A stretch of DNA of 64,000 bases, taken from M3007 sp046299435. Its GTDB lineage: Bacteria > Bacteroidota > Bacteroidia > Chitinophagales > Saprospiraceae. The translations under genes and the position numbers were made by a program. The DNA is taken from positions 12,330 to 76,329 of the forward strand of contig JBKBIC010000002.1 of the NCBI GenBank assembly GCA_046299435.1, given 5' to 3'. Positions 23,339 through 32,825 of the stretch are shown here, one piece after another. Position 1 is the stretch's first letter, and every line of letters starts with the position of its first letter. Under the pieces are notes generated by a model. It was not told the origin of the DNA, did not search any database, and saw nothing but the letters and a program-made list of their open reading frames with translations.

Positions 23339-24475
23339 ATGAAAAAACGCCCCCTCCCGTACCTCGAATTCAATCGCGGGGAACGCAACGCCGCCGCCGC
23401 GCTGGCCCTCGTTTGCGTCGCGGTTTTCCTTGCGCCGGCAGTTGGCCGCCTGCTCCGGCCCGAAACCAGCACCGATTTTTCGGAAATACGGCAAGAAGTC
23501 GCCGCCCTGCGCGAAGCCATCGGGCAAACACAACCGGGCGAGGGGCTGGCCGAAGGAAAAACCCAACTGTTCAAGTTCGACCCGAACACCGCCACTTTTG
23601 ACGAATTCGTGCGGCTGGGCCTCCCGGAGCGCGTCGCAAATGCCATCCTAAACTACCGGGAGCACGGCGGGCGGTTCGATGCGCCGGACGATGTCCACAA
23701 AATCTACACCCGCTCGGCTGCCGATTTTGAACGCCTCCGCGATTTCATCGAAATCGCCCGGCCCGAAAACCCGACCGCTGCCGACCAAGCCGCGCCGCGC
23801 CCTGCCCAAAACTTCCCGTTCGACCCAAACACCGCGACCACCGCAGACTTCATCCGGTTGGGCCTCTCGGAGCGCACCGCCCAAAGCATCGAAAATTACC
23901 GGGCAAAAGGCGGCGTTTTCCGTCAAAAATCGGACTTCCGAAAACTGTACCTGCTCGCCGAGGCCGACTACCTGCGGCTCGAACCGTTCATCGAAATCGC
24001 CGCGCCCGCTGCTCCGCAGCCGCCCCAACCAGCCATGTACGGCAGCCAGCCCGCACCCCCCAAACAGGCCAAAAATCGGCTCGACATCAATCGTTCGACA
24101 GCCGAGGATTGGCAGCAGCTGCCCGGCATCGGCACGGCGCGGGCACAAAAAATCGTCTATTTCCGCGAAAAACTGGGCGGTTTTGCCTCCGTCGCGCAGG
24201 TCAGCGAATCACGCGGGCTGCCCGACAGCGTGTTTCAGGAAATCAAAACCATGCTCGAAATGGGCACGCCCGTGTTCCGAAAAATCAACCTGAACACCGC
24301 CACTGCCGACGAACTGGCTGCCCATCCGTACTTCGACAAACGCCAAGCGACCCTAATTTTGAGCTACCGGGCGCAGCACGGGCAGTTCCGGTCGGTCAAC
24401 GACTTGGCCCGCATCGGGGCGTTCAAGGACGCGGCTTGGCTCGAAAAAGTGAAGCCGTACCTGACGGTGGATTGA
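23339..24475 (+). CDS. Helix-hairpin-helix (ComEA-like) repeat protein with N-terminal membrane anchor
   Basis: A 378-aa protein with one N-terminal hydrophobic helix (AAAALALVCVAVFLAPAVG, about 17-35), so it should be membrane-anchored. Four ComEA-type helix-hairpin-helix units follow, each opening with an Asn-Thr-Ala-like motif: FDPNTATFDEFVRLGLPERV, FDPNTATTADFIRLGLSERT, LDINRSTAEDWQQLPGIGTA and INLNTATADELAAHPYFDKR. Such domains bind DNA without sequence preference; the single-unit ComEA binds incoming DNA during competence. This multi-unit form is typical of Bacteroidota, and its real role is unproven. Probably read through from pheS. Confidence 0.85.
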   Translation: MKKRPLPYLEFNRGERNAAAALALVCVAVFLAPAVGRLLRPETSTDFSEIRQEVAALREAIGQTQPGEGLAEGKTQLFKFDPNTATFDEFVRLGLPERVANAILNYREHGGRFDAPDDVHKIYTRSAADFERLRDFIEIARPENPTAADQAAPRPAQNFPFDPNTATTADFIRLGLSERTAQSIENYRAKGGVFRQKSDFRKLYLLAEADYLRLEPFIEIAAPAAPQPPQPAMYGSQPAPPKQAKNRLDINRSTAEDWQQLPGIGTARAQKIVYFREKLGGFASVAQVSESRGLPDSVFQEIKTMLEMGTPVFRKINLNTATADELAAHPYFDKRQATLILSYRAQHGQFRSVNDLARIGAFKDAAWLEKVKPYLTVD

Positions 24476-24490
24476 ACCCCTCCCAAAAAG

Positions 24491-24525
24491 CAAGCCCCCG
24501 GCCGAGGCCGAGGGCTTGTTGTTCA
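24491..24525 (+). terminator. Terminator-like hairpin after the HhH gene
   Basis: A 13-bp stem with one mismatch (CAAGCCCCCGGCC with GGCCGAGGGCTTG) is followed by TTGTTGTTC. The T-run is interrupted, so termination may be weak. It sits 15 bases after the + strand stop and about 60 bases before the opposing gene's stop. Confidence 0.55.
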
Positions 24526-24585
24526 CATTCGATTTGTGGGTAAATGACTACTCCGCTCGCTGCTGTGCGCTGGCGGGGCAGGCAA

Positions 24586-27390
24586 TCAATAGCTGACCGA
24601 TATTTTGCCAGAATAGGTCGCAACGCCCTGTTTTTCAATGACATAGAAATAAGTCCCAGCCCGCAGCCCAGCGGCATCGAAACGGAATTGCTTGCCCGAA
24701 ACTTGGGCCGTGCGGAGCGTTTTGCCCGAAACGTCGGTCAGGCGAAACTTGCCGATGAAGCCGTCATCAGGCAAATCGAACCACATCGCGCCGTTGGACG
24801 GGTTGGGGTAAACGTGCAGTTTTTCGCTCGAAAATCCGTCCTGCACCGCCGACACGACGAAGCCCGTGCCCACCGTGTGGAAAACCTCGTTCGTGATGAC
24901 CGGCTCGTTGAAATCGAAATAAATCGCAGCGCGGCCATTGATGAAAGTGCCGTCCGGGTTGTCCCAACGTTGCTTGGTGCGGAAAGAGACGAAGCCGTGC
25001 GAGGCCGCTTCGTTCACGTTGCTATCGGGGAGCAGGATGTTGTCAAAGGTGAAACGCAGCACGTTGCCATCGAGCAGTGCAAAATCGTAGGCATGGCTGG
25101 CCGCACCGGGGCGCACGGAGGCCGCATCCAAGTGCGCGGAAAGCGTGTCGAGAATCACCACGCGGAAGGCCGTGTCGGTGCCCGTATTCTGGAAACGGAT
25201 GCGGTATTCGATGTCAGTGTTTTTGGCGATGAGGTGTTGGGCACCAAAACCTGACGGCTCGGCCTGTTTGTCGTTCGGGTCATAGGAGCCTCTATTTTGC
25301 TGACAATCAATGGCTTCGAACGGGTTGGGCGCGTCCAGCGGGAGCATCGTGACCAAGCCCTGCGTGTTGATGCCGCCGCAACCTTCGAGCGCGCTGGCCG
25401 CCAAACCGCCGAACGGGTGGCCGGGCTGCTGCGGGCTTTCGAGCCGCCAAGTGGAGCCTTTGGCGGGCATGGCATCCAGCGTCAGCGTTTGGCCGACACC
25501 GAGTTGGAAACTGCCTTGGCGATACATGATGACATCCTCGACCACGACATATTCCAGGGTGTTGGGCATGGCTCCGGGGCCGGTGTTTTTGAGGAAAAAG
25601 CGCACCGAATCCTGGTCGCACAGCACTTCGGCCTCGATGTTGGAGCCTTTCCAGTTGTTGCCTTCGGCGCAAAGCGAGTCGGGGTAGATGTGCGCCTCGG
25701 CGCAATGCGTGGCACCGAGCGGCGCGTCGCAGCTAAGGTTGAAATAGACATGGAAGTTGCCGCCTTGCCCGGCAGCGAGCGTGCCGATGTCGAACGAGAA
25801 CAGGTTTCCGCCAAGCGCGGTGGCCGCCTGTGTGCTGCTGATGTAGGTCTGGTCGGGGTCGAGTTGGACTTCAATACGCACATTGTCAATGGTTTGCGCG
25901 CTGAGGTTGGTGTAATTGACGGAATAGGAATTGTTGAAACAGCGGCGCATTTGCGGGGCGGCAATGTCCACCGTCATCAGCGGGCAGCCAGTTTCGAGGT
26001 GTACCGGAAGGTCGAGCGTGGCGGGTTGGCCACTGGCAAGGTTGACGGAATAGGTGGTTTGGCAACCTTGCCCGAAGTTGGTCGGGGCGGCGAGCGTGAC
26101 CTCCACGATGGTGTCGTTGCCGAAGATGTTTTGGGAATAAAACCCGTTGGCATCGGTGGTCGTTTTGTACACAAAGCCAGTCGTCAGGCCCGTGATTTTC
26201 ACCTGCCAGCCAGCGAGTGCGGGTTCGCCCGCATCGGCTTGGCAGTTGGCGAGTGTGTCGGAAAAGACGGTGCCTTGCACGAGGCCGGGGTTTTCGTTCA
26301 AGACTTTGATGACCTGTTTGTATTGGTAGCAATTGGCATCGGCCACCCAATAGTCTGCGTAGTTTTTGATAGGGCCGCCCGGAACCAAGGCCGTCTGCGT
26401 GGGTGCCCAGATGCCGGAAGTGCCGTTGGGCGAGATGGTTGGCCCCAGTTGGTTTTCGATTGCGTAGGGTAGTGCGCTTGGGTTGGGGTTATCCACATAA
26501 ATACAAGGCAAATCGGCATTATAGGTACACCAATTGATGATGGTCCATAACCGCTCGATTTTGAACGCTGCGTCCTGCACGATGGTGAAAATTTGGTCGG
26601 AGTACGATATGCCAGGTATCTCGCAATCAACCTCTGTCAAAAGAGGCTCGCCATAATTCCCTTGACCAGCAAACGTCAAAGTTGTATCATTCGGGAAGCG
26701 GATATAGTAGCTCTGCACATAGCCGAGCGTAATCCGTTGGGTGCATTGGCTGCTGTTGCCCGAAGCGTCGTACACTTTGAATGTCCGGGTGACGATGCCG
26801 CTGGTGCAGATGTCGTTGAACTGACTGTTGTCCACCGATACGTCCACCGAATCCACCGCGCAGTTATCCGACGTTTGCACATCGCCATAGGTGGCCAGCG
26901 TGGCATCAAAATCGGTGCAATCCACTGTGACGTTTGCGGGCGGGGCACAGACGGGTTTGATTTTATCCTCGACCATAACCGGGAGGAAACAGTCCGTGAA
27001 ATTGCCCGCCGTGTCCTGCACCCGCAGGGTCACCTCGACAGCCGAGCCGATGTCGTTGCAGCAAAATTTGACCGTCGGCGCGAACGGGTCAGGCATCGCA
27101 TCGTCGTCGCAAGTGCCATCAACGCTGCGCTTGGCCAACAGCGAGGCAATGCCACAGTTGTCGCTTGATGCCAAATCAAAAATATCGGCCTCGATTTCGG
27201 CATCGCCAGCCACCGTCAACGACACGAACAACTCACTTTGGCAAACAGCAATCGGCGGCTGCGTGTCGTTGGTGCAATCCTGCGCGGCCAATTTGAAGCC
27301 GCCCAGAAATGTGAGCAAAAGGATTAAAAGCCGGTTTTTTGGGGAAAATCGGTTCGTGGAGTTCCTCGGATTTGGAAAAGTTCTGTTCAT
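24586..27390 (-). CDS. Secreted multidomain protein with type A T9SS sorting domain
   Basis: A 934-aa exported protein. The N-terminus is a basic signal peptide (NRLLILLLTFLGGFKLAAQ). Then come Cys-rich HYR-like Ig modules (QPPIAVCQSELFVSLTVAGD; DKIKPVCAPPANVTVDC; SSDNCGIAS and TSDNCAVDS), an SdrD-like segment (NTVFSDTLANC-type start, WQVKITGLTTGFVYKTTTDA), a DUF7619-like region (SYDPNDKQAEPSGFGAQHL; IEYRIRFQNTGTDTAF) and a C-terminal sorting domain (VYPNPSNGAMWFDL; LRAGTYFYVIEKQG). It should be carried across the outer membrane by T9SS and kept on the surface or released; adhesion is a guess. The ATG at 27390 gives the proper signal peptide. Confidence 0.9.
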   Translation of the reverse strand: MNRTFPNPRNSTNRFSPKNRLLILLLTFLGGFKLAAQDCTNDTQPPIAVCQSELFVSLTVAGDAEIEADIFDLASSDNCGIASLLAKRSVDGTCDDDAMPDPFAPTVKFCCNDIGSAVEVTLRVQDTAGNFTDCFLPVMVEDKIKPVCAPPANVTVDCTDFDATLATYGDVQTSDNCAVDSVDVSVDNSQFNDICTSGIVTRTFKVYDASGNSSQCTQRITLGYVQSYYIRFPNDTTLTFAGQGNYGEPLLTEVDCEIPGISYSDQIFTIVQDAAFKIERLWTIINWCTYNADLPCIYVDNPNPSALPYAIENQLGPTISPNGTSGIWAPTQTALVPGGPIKNYADYWVADANCYQYKQVIKVLNENPGLVQGTVFSDTLANCQADAGEPALAGWQVKITGLTTGFVYKTTTDANGFYSQNIFGNDTIVEVTLAAPTNFGQGCQTTYSVNLASGQPATLDLPVHLETGCPLMTVDIAAPQMRRCFNNSYSVNYTNLSAQTIDNVRIEVQLDPDQTYISSTQAATALGGNLFSFDIGTLAAGQGGNFHVYFNLSCDAPLGATHCAEAHIYPDSLCAEGNNWKGSNIEAEVLCDQDSVRFFLKNTGPGAMPNTLEYVVVEDVIMYRQGSFQLGVGQTLTLDAMPAKGSTWRLESPQQPGHPFGGLAASALEGCGGINTQGLVTMLPLDAPNPFEAIDCQQNRGSYDPNDKQAEPSGFGAQHLIAKNTDIEYRIRFQNTGTDTAFRVVILDTLSAHLDAASVRPGAASHAYDFALLDGNVLRFTFDNILLPDSNVNEAASHGFVSFRTKQRWDNPDGTFINGRAAIYFDFNEPVITNEVFHTVGTGFVVSAVQDGFSSEKLHVYPNPSNGAMWFDLPDDGFIGKFRLTDVSGKTLRTAQVSGKQFRFDAAGLRAGTYFYVIEKQGVATYSGKISVSY

Positions 27391-27629
27391 CGGATAACAA
27401 TTTGTGTTTTTGAACGAAGGAAAAGTTGGATTCAAAAAGCCGCGTCGGGGGCACACGGCAGCGAAGCTTCTTTGACAGTACAAATGTGCCGCGAGCCGCT
27501 CCCGCAGCCAAAATCAAAAAAAGCGGTTTGTAGAGTCTTAAACAGACTGATTATTTTTTATCTCATTGATTTTCAATAGTAAAAAATATTTTTTCGTAGA
27601 AAGCAAATTTGCTTCCCGACATTGGCCGC
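27391..27629. promoter_or_regulatory. Divergent promoter region
   Basis: This 239-base AT-rich stretch separates two divergent genes. On the minus strand CACATTTG (27481-27488), one base off TAnnTTTG, precedes the T9SS-protein gene by about 90 bases. On the + strand the only similar word is GCAAATTTGC, close to the start at 27630. No other feature was recognised. Confidence 0.45.
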
Positions 27630-29015
27630 ATGGAAAAAAGCACCCTTGCCCAACTCATTCGCTCGTTCAGCCCGCTCGAAATCCGGGAGCTGCGCAAGTT
27701 TTTGACCTCGCCGTTCTTCAACCAGCGCGAGGACTTGGTAAGGTTGTTCGAGTTTTTGACCGACGAAAAAACCGCGCTCGACAAAGAAACGGCACACCGC
27801 AGGGCCACCGCAGGCAAGCCCTTCGACCCTCAGGAAAACCGCCTGCTGATGAGCTACCTGCACAAATTGGTGGAGCAGTACATCGCCATCAAGGAGTTCA
27901 CGACCGACAAAATCAACGTGGAGATGCACTTGGTAGCGGGCTACCGGCGGCGTGGCTTGGGGCAGGCGTTCCAGCGCACCCGCCGCGACCTCGAAAACAC
28001 CCTCGAAAAACAGCCGCTCCGCGATGCCAATTACCACCGCACCCGCCACCAACTGCAATGGGAGGAACACCGGTTGGCCTCGACCGACGACCCCACTGCA
28101 GCCGACCGACTGCACCGATTGGCAGACCATCTGGACATCGAATACCTGTCCCGCAAGTTGAGCCACGCCTGCTTGCTACTTTCGCACAGCACGGTCTATC
28201 ACGCTGATTATCAACCGGATATCGAGGAAACGTTGCTTGCTTTGGCAGAAAAAAAAGGCTGGCTCGAAGTGCCTGCCATCGCCGTGTACCTGCATTGCCT
28301 GCGGATGTTGCGCGAGCCGGACGAGGTGGCGCATTTCCAAAAATTCAAGCACCTGCTGCTCGAACACGGCCAGCGATTCCCCGCCGATGAAATCAGGACC
28401 CCGTACCTGATGGCCGTCAACTATTGCATCCGGCGGCTGAACGCGGGCGAAAAAACGTGGTTCCGCGAAGCGTTCGACCTTTACAAGACCGGCCTTGCCA
28501 ATGGCTACCTGCTCGAAAACGGCGAGCTCTCGCGCTTTGCCTACCACAACATCGTGGCCGCCGCGCTGCAATCCGAGGAGCTCGACTGGGCCAGCGGGTT
28601 CATCCACGAGTACCGCACCTACCTCTCGCGGCAGTACCGCGAAAGTTCGTTCAGCTTCAACCTTGCCCGGCTCGAATACGCCCGCCGCAACTTCGACGCG
28701 GTGCTGACCCTCCTCCAAAAAGCCAACTACCGCGACCCGCTGCTCAACCTTGCCGCCAAAACCCTGCTGCTGAAAACTTGGTACGAGCTCGACGAGCGCG
28801 ACTTGTTGCAATCCCACCTCGACGCGATGCGGAATTACATCCACCGCAAGCGGGTTATCGGGTACCACCGGACGAACTACCTGAACATCATCCGATTCAC
28901 CGATAAACTGCTGAACCTCAACTTTTTGAACAAAGCCGACACCGAAAAACTCCGCGCCGCCATCGCCAAAGAAGACACGCTCACCGAACGCGAATGGCTG
29001 CTACGCTGGCTTTGA
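27630..29015 (+). CDS. Helical repeat protein of unknown function (461 aa)
   Basis: A cytoplasmic, entirely helical-looking protein with no signal or membrane segment. The N-terminus (MEKSTLAQLIRSFSPLEIRE, LRKFLTSPFFNQREDLVRLF) and the rows of paired amphipathic helices further on (FHLAP-type spacing, for example WFREAFDLYKTGLANGYLLE and LDWASGFIHEYRTYLSRQYR) suggest TPR-like superhelical packing and thus a protein-protein scaffold. I recall this type only as a lineage-specific hypothetical protein of Saprospiraceae-like bacteria, and no function can be assigned. The ATG at 27630 is preferred because an earlier start would add no conserved sequence. Confidence 0.75.
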   Translation: MEKSTLAQLIRSFSPLEIRELRKFLTSPFFNQREDLVRLFEFLTDEKTALDKETAHRRATAGKPFDPQENRLLMSYLHKLVEQYIAIKEFTTDKINVEMHLVAGYRRRGLGQAFQRTRRDLENTLEKQPLRDANYHRTRHQLQWEEHRLASTDDPTAADRLHRLADHLDIEYLSRKLSHACLLLSHSTVYHADYQPDIEETLLALAEKKGWLEVPAIAVYLHCLRMLREPDEVAHFQKFKHLLLEHGQRFPADEIRTPYLMAVNYCIRRLNAGEKTWFREAFDLYKTGLANGYLLENGELSRFAYHNIVAAALQSEELDWASGFIHEYRTYLSRQYRESSFSFNLARLEYARRNFDAVLTLLQKANYRDPLLNLAAKTLLLKTWYELDERDLLQSHLDAMRNYIHRKRVIGYHRTNYLNIIRFTDKLLNLNFLNKADTEKLRAAIAKEDTLTEREWLLRWL

Positions 29016-29085
29016 GCCAGTGCGAAATGCCCGCGCTTCGGGGCTTTTTTTCAACTTTGCCGCCCGCCAACCATCCTTCGCCCGA

Positions 29086-29715
29086 ATGCAAATAGAACTC
29101 ACCGACCTCGGCAAACGCTTCCGCCTCGAATGGATTTTCAGGGGGCTGGCGCATACCTTCCGGCCCGGTACACGCACGGCCATCCTCGGCCCCAATGGTT
29201 CGGGAAAATCAACCCTGATGAAAGTTTTGAGCGGCCACAGCTCACCGTCGAGCGGGAAAATCGGTTTTGTCGCCGACGGCAAAACCACCGACCCCGACCA
29301 CATCTACCGGCACGTCAGCTACGCCGCGCCGTACATCGAGCTCATCGAAGAACTGACCCTCGCCGAGGCCATCGAGTTCCACACGCGGCTCAAACCCTTG
29401 TTGCCCGGCCTTTCGCCCGACGACCTCCACGCGCTGCTCGACCTGCCCCGCGCCCGATCGAAGGAGCTGCGTTTTTTTTCGTCCGGCATGAAACAGCGCG
29501 TCAAGCTCGCGCTGGCCGCCTGCTCCGACACGCCCGTCCTGCTGCTCGACGAGCCGACGACCAACCTCGACCTCCGCGCCGTTGATTGGTACAAAAATTT
29601 GGTGGAGCGTTTTTCCGGCCCCAACCGCACGGTCGTCATCGCTTCCAACGACCCAGTGGACATGGATTTTTGCCCCGAAAAATTAGACATCATGGCTTTC
29701 AAACAGCGCAGGTGA
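29086..29715 (+). CDS. ABC transporter ATP-binding protein without adjacent permease
   Basis: A 209-aa ATPase subunit. Walker A GPNGSGKST (about 35-43), an unusual signature FFSSGMKQRVKLALA (SSGMKQR in place of LSGGQ-type), Walker B VLLLDEPTTNLDL and a switch-region Asn in VIASNDPVDM instead of the typical His. The short length and divergent signature recall CcmA-like heme-exporter or lineage-specific ATPases. No permease gene is adjacent, so the partner is unknown. A CAACTTTG promoter-like element lies 27 bases upstream. The TGA is followed 113 bases later by the FadN-like gene. Confidence 0.85.
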   Translation: MQIELTDLGKRFRLEWIFRGLAHTFRPGTRTAILGPNGSGKSTLMKVLSGHSSPSSGKIGFVADGKTTDPDHIYRHVSYAAPYIELIEELTLAEAIEFHTRLKPLLPGLSPDDLHALLDLPRARSKELRFFSSGMKQRVKLALAACSDTPVLLLDEPTTNLDLRAVDWYKNLVERFSGPNRTVVIASNDPVDMDFCPEKLDIMAFKQRR

Positions 29716-29827
29716 GGCGCGAGCCTCGCCCAAAAAGTTTGCCTTCAGCGCAGTTGGCAGATTTTTTCCCGCACCGAAACATCTACCTTCGCCGGGCAAA
29801 TTTTCGCCGAAAACATATCCTTTCGCC

Positions 29828-32227
29828 ATGCTCCACAAGCACATCCGCAAAGTCGCCGTCCTCGGTTCCGGCCTCATGGGAACCGGCATCGCAGCCCACC
29901 TCGCTGGCTGCGGCCTTGAAGTTTTGATGCTCGACATTGTCCCCCCCAGCCCCCCAGAGGGGGGAGGCGGAGCGGCTGCACGCCGCAACAAAATCGCCGC
30001 CGACTCGCTCGCCGCCGCGCTCAAAGCCAAGCCCGCGCCGTTTTTCGACAACAAATTCGCCGGACGCATCACGGTCGGGAATTTTGAGGACGATTTCCCG
30101 AAAATCAAGGACTGCGATTGGATTGTCGAGGTCGTCGTCGAGCGGCTCGACATCAAAAAACAGGTGTTCGAGAAAGTCGAGAAACACCGCGCCAAAGGCT
30201 CGTTGGTCACGTCGAACACATCTGGGATTCCGATTCACCTCATGGCCGAAGGCCGCAGCGACGACTTCCGCCGCCATTTTTGCGGCACACATTTTTTCAA
30301 CCCCGTGCGCTACATGCGCCTGCTCGAAATCATCCCCACGCCCGACACCGACCCGGCGGTGGTGGATTTTTTCATGCACTTCGGCGACGTGTTTTTGGGC
30401 AAACAAACCGTGCTCTGCAAGGACACCCCGGCCTTCATCGCCAACCGCGTGGGCGTTTTTGCGATGGCAAAAATCTTCCAACTGACCGCCGAACTCGGCC
30501 TCGACATCTCCACTGCCGACACGCTGACGGGCAAGCCCATCGGTCGCCCCGGCACTGGCACGTTCCGGCTGGCCGACCTCGTGGGCATGGACACTGCGCT
30601 GCACGTCATCAACGGCATGAAACAAAACTGCCCCGACGACGAGCAAATCTCGAAAATGGAGGTGCCCGCGTTCCTCAATTTTTTGGTGGACAACAAGTTT
30701 TTCGGCAACAAATCGGGGCAAGGTTTTTACAAAAAAACGGGCGAGAAGGATGCTAAAGGCAAGCCCGTCATTCTTGCGCTCAACCTGCAAACGCTTGAAT
30801 ATCAAGCATCTGCAAAAGAAAAACTTCCCATCCTCGACACGCTCAAACAAATCGAGGAATTGCCGCGCCGCATGAAAGCGATTTTCAAAGGCGACGACAA
30901 AGGGGCGCAATTGCTGCAACGCTCGTTCCTCTCACTGTTCGCCTACGTCTCGAACCGTTTGCCCGAAATTTCGGACACCGTTTATGCCATTGACGACGCA
31001 CTGCGCGCCGGTTTCGCGTGGGAAAAAGGCCCGTTCGAGTACTGGGATTTGGTCGGCGTGGCCGAAGGCGTGGAACGCGCCGAGGCTGCTGGCGAAAAAA
31101 TCGGCGCGTGGGTGAAGGAAATGCTGGCCGCCGGGCACACGAATTTTTACAAAACCGAAGGTGGCAAACGGCTGGTTTACAACCCATTATCCAAAAATTA
31201 CGACCCCATGCCGGGCGGCGATGCGTTCATCATTTTGGACAATTACCGGGCGCAAAAACCCGTGTATCAAAACGCGGAGGTCACGCTGCACGACATCGGC
31301 GACGGGGTGCTTTGCCTCGAATTCCACTCGAAAATGAACGCCATCGGCGAGGGCATCCTGCGCGGCATCAACGATTCGATTCAGATTGCAGAGGAGCAAG
31401 GTTGGCGAGGGCTGGTCATTGGCAACAACGCCCAGAATTTCACCGTCGGCGCGAACCTGATGATGATTGCCATGCTCGCCTACCAACAAGAGTGGGACGA
31501 ACTGAACATGGCCGTCAACCTCTTCCAGCAGACCACGATGCGCTGCCGCTACTCGGCCATTCCGGTCGTGGCCGCCACGCAGGGCTACGTTTTTGGCGGC
31601 GGCTGCGAGACCATAATGCACTGTGATGCAGCGATTTGCGCCGCAGAAAGTTATATCGGCCTCGTCGAAGTGGGCGTTGGCCTCATCCCCGGCGGCGGCG
31701 GCACGAAGGAGTTTGCCGTGCGGCTTTCGGACGAAATCAGCCGCGAGGGCGACGTGCAAATCCCGCGTCTGATTGACAAATTCAAGGCTATTGCAACCGC
31801 GCAAGTAGCGACCTCAGCGCACGAAGCATTCAACTTTGGCTATTTGCTTCCCCAAAAAGACCGTGTAGTGCCGAATCTCGCTCGCAACATTTCAGAAGCC
31901 AAAAAAGAGGTGCTGGCCCTCTCGGAAAATTATGTGAAACCGATTCCGCGCCGCGACATCAACGTGCTGGGTCGGACGGGCTTGGGAGCCTTGTACGTGG
32001 CCGCGCATTCGCTGAAGTTGGGCAATTACGCCTCGGAACACGACATCAAAATCGCACAAAAAGTGGCGTGGGTGCTTTGCGGCGGAGACTTGACCAGCCA
32101 GCAACAAGTGTCCGAGCAGTATCTTTTGGACATCGAGCGCGAGGCGTTTTTGAGTCTCTGCGGCGAGCAAAAGACGCTGGAACGCATCCAGTTCATGCTG
32201 GAAAATGGGAAGCCGCTGCGGAATTGA
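29828..32227 (+). CDS. Bifunctional 3-hydroxyacyl-CoA dehydrogenase / enoyl-CoA hydratase (FadN-type order)
   Basis: A 799-aa fatty-acid beta-oxidation enzyme. The dehydrogenase half is first: NAD-binding VAVLGSGLMGTGIAAHLAG (about 9-27), VTSNTSGIPI, HFCGTHFFNPVRYMRLLEII (catalytic His) and DTPAFIANRVG; the dehydrogenase C-terminal domains follow to about 420. The hydratase/crotonase domain is at about 480-700 with NFTVGANLMM, FGGGCETIMHCDAAICAAES and EVGVGLIPGGGGTKEF. This order is that of Bacillus FadN, the reverse of E. coli FadB. The thiolase partner is not in the window. Residues about 38-50 (VPPSPPEGGGGAA) are coded by a C/G-run palindrome, probably a small repeat insertion. Confidence 0.93.
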   Translation: MLHKHIRKVAVLGSGLMGTGIAAHLAGCGLEVLMLDIVPPSPPEGGGGAAARRNKIAADSLAAALKAKPAPFFDNKFAGRITVGNFEDDFPKIKDCDWIVEVVVERLDIKKQVFEKVEKHRAKGSLVTSNTSGIPIHLMAEGRSDDFRRHFCGTHFFNPVRYMRLLEIIPTPDTDPAVVDFFMHFGDVFLGKQTVLCKDTPAFIANRVGVFAMAKIFQLTAELGLDISTADTLTGKPIGRPGTGTFRLADLVGMDTALHVINGMKQNCPDDEQISKMEVPAFLNFLVDNKFFGNKSGQGFYKKTGEKDAKGKPVILALNLQTLEYQASAKEKLPILDTLKQIEELPRRMKAIFKGDDKGAQLLQRSFLSLFAYVSNRLPEISDTVYAIDDALRAGFAWEKGPFEYWDLVGVAEGVERAEAAGEKIGAWVKEMLAAGHTNFYKTEGGKRLVYNPLSKNYDPMPGGDAFIILDNYRAQKPVYQNAEVTLHDIGDGVLCLEFHSKMNAIGEGILRGINDSIQIAEEQGWRGLVIGNNAQNFTVGANLMMIAMLAYQQEWDELNMAVNLFQQTTMRCRYSAIPVVAATQGYVFGGGCETIMHCDAAICAAESYIGLVEVGVGLIPGGGGTKEFAVRLSDEISREGDVQIPRLIDKFKAIATAQVATSAHEAFNFGYLLPQKDRVVPNLARNISEAKKEVLALSENYVKPIPRRDINVLGRTGLGALYVAAHSLKLGNYASEHDIKIAQKVAWVLCGGDLTSQQQVSEQYLLDIEREAFLSLCGEQKTLERIQFMLENGKPLRN
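29941..29964. repeat. C-run/G-run palindrome inside the FadN-type gene
   Basis: Runs of seven and six C followed by a run of six G (CCCCCCAGAGGGGGG core) form a short hairpin lying in frame in a variable loop of the NAD-binding domain. Elements of the CCCCC(N)nGGGGG type are common interspersed repeats in Bacteroidota genomes. Confidence 0.6.
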
Positions 32228-32271
32228 TTTCGCCCCAAGCAAACTTTCAACGCCATGATTTCTGGATAAAA

Positions 32272-32805
32272 ATGGAGTCGTTTCCCAATCTCTTTGCCCC
32301 GCGCCTGCGCCTACGGAAAATCGAAATCGAGGACGTTCCCGCGCTTTTGCGCTACGCCAATAACCCGAAAATTGCCCAGTTCGTCCTCAACATCCCGTAC
32401 CCGTACCAAGAGCCGGACGCTGTGTTCCGTATCAGTTACGTCGTGCAGGGTTTCAAAAACAAGGCGCGGGTGGTTTGGGCCATCGTGTCGAAAGAACGAG
32501 ACGAACTGATAGGAGAAATCGGCCTGCATTTCGTCGGCTCAAAGGATGTGGCGCAGCTCGGCTATTGGATAGGCGAGCCGTTTTGGAACATGGGCATTGC
32601 CTCGGAGGCCGTCGCAGCGGTCGCGCGATTTGGCTTTGAAAAACTGGGCTTGAACTTGATTTTCGCCACTTGCCATGTGGAAAATCCGGCCTCCGCGAAA
32701 GTTCTGTCCAAAAATGGCTTTGCCGAAGTGAGCGTGAACGGGAACGTCTGCCAGATGAATCTGACGAAAAACGAGTTTGAGCGGCGCGTTGCCCAGAACG
32801 CCTAA
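32272..32805 (+). CDS. GNAT-family N-acetyltransferase (RimJ/RimL-like)
   Basis: A 177-aa acetyl-CoA-dependent acyltransferase. The start has the Rim-type sequence FAPRLRLRKIEIEDVPALLR; the middle has VWAIVSKERDELIGEIGLHF, AQLGYWIGEPFWNMGIASEA (acetyl-CoA loop, with W-NMG- in place of the usual QGxG/A pattern) and the end ATCHVENPASAKVLSKNGF. The substrate could be a ribosomal protein N-terminus or a small molecule. The ATG at 32272 gives the standard N-terminus. The gene is followed by a scar that repeats the last codons of the FadN-type gene, so it may have been inserted during a local duplication. Confidence 0.88.
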   Translation: MESFPNLFAPRLRLRKIEIEDVPALLRYANNPKIAQFVLNIPYPYQEPDAVFRISYVVQGFKNKARVVWAIVSKERDELIGEIGLHFVGSKDVAQLGYWIGEPFWNMGIASEAVAAVARFGFEKLGLNLIFATCHVENPASAKVLSKNGFAEVSVNGNVCQMNLTKNEFERRVAQNA

Positions 32806-32825
32806 GTTGGCGTGCGTTCAGGCCG

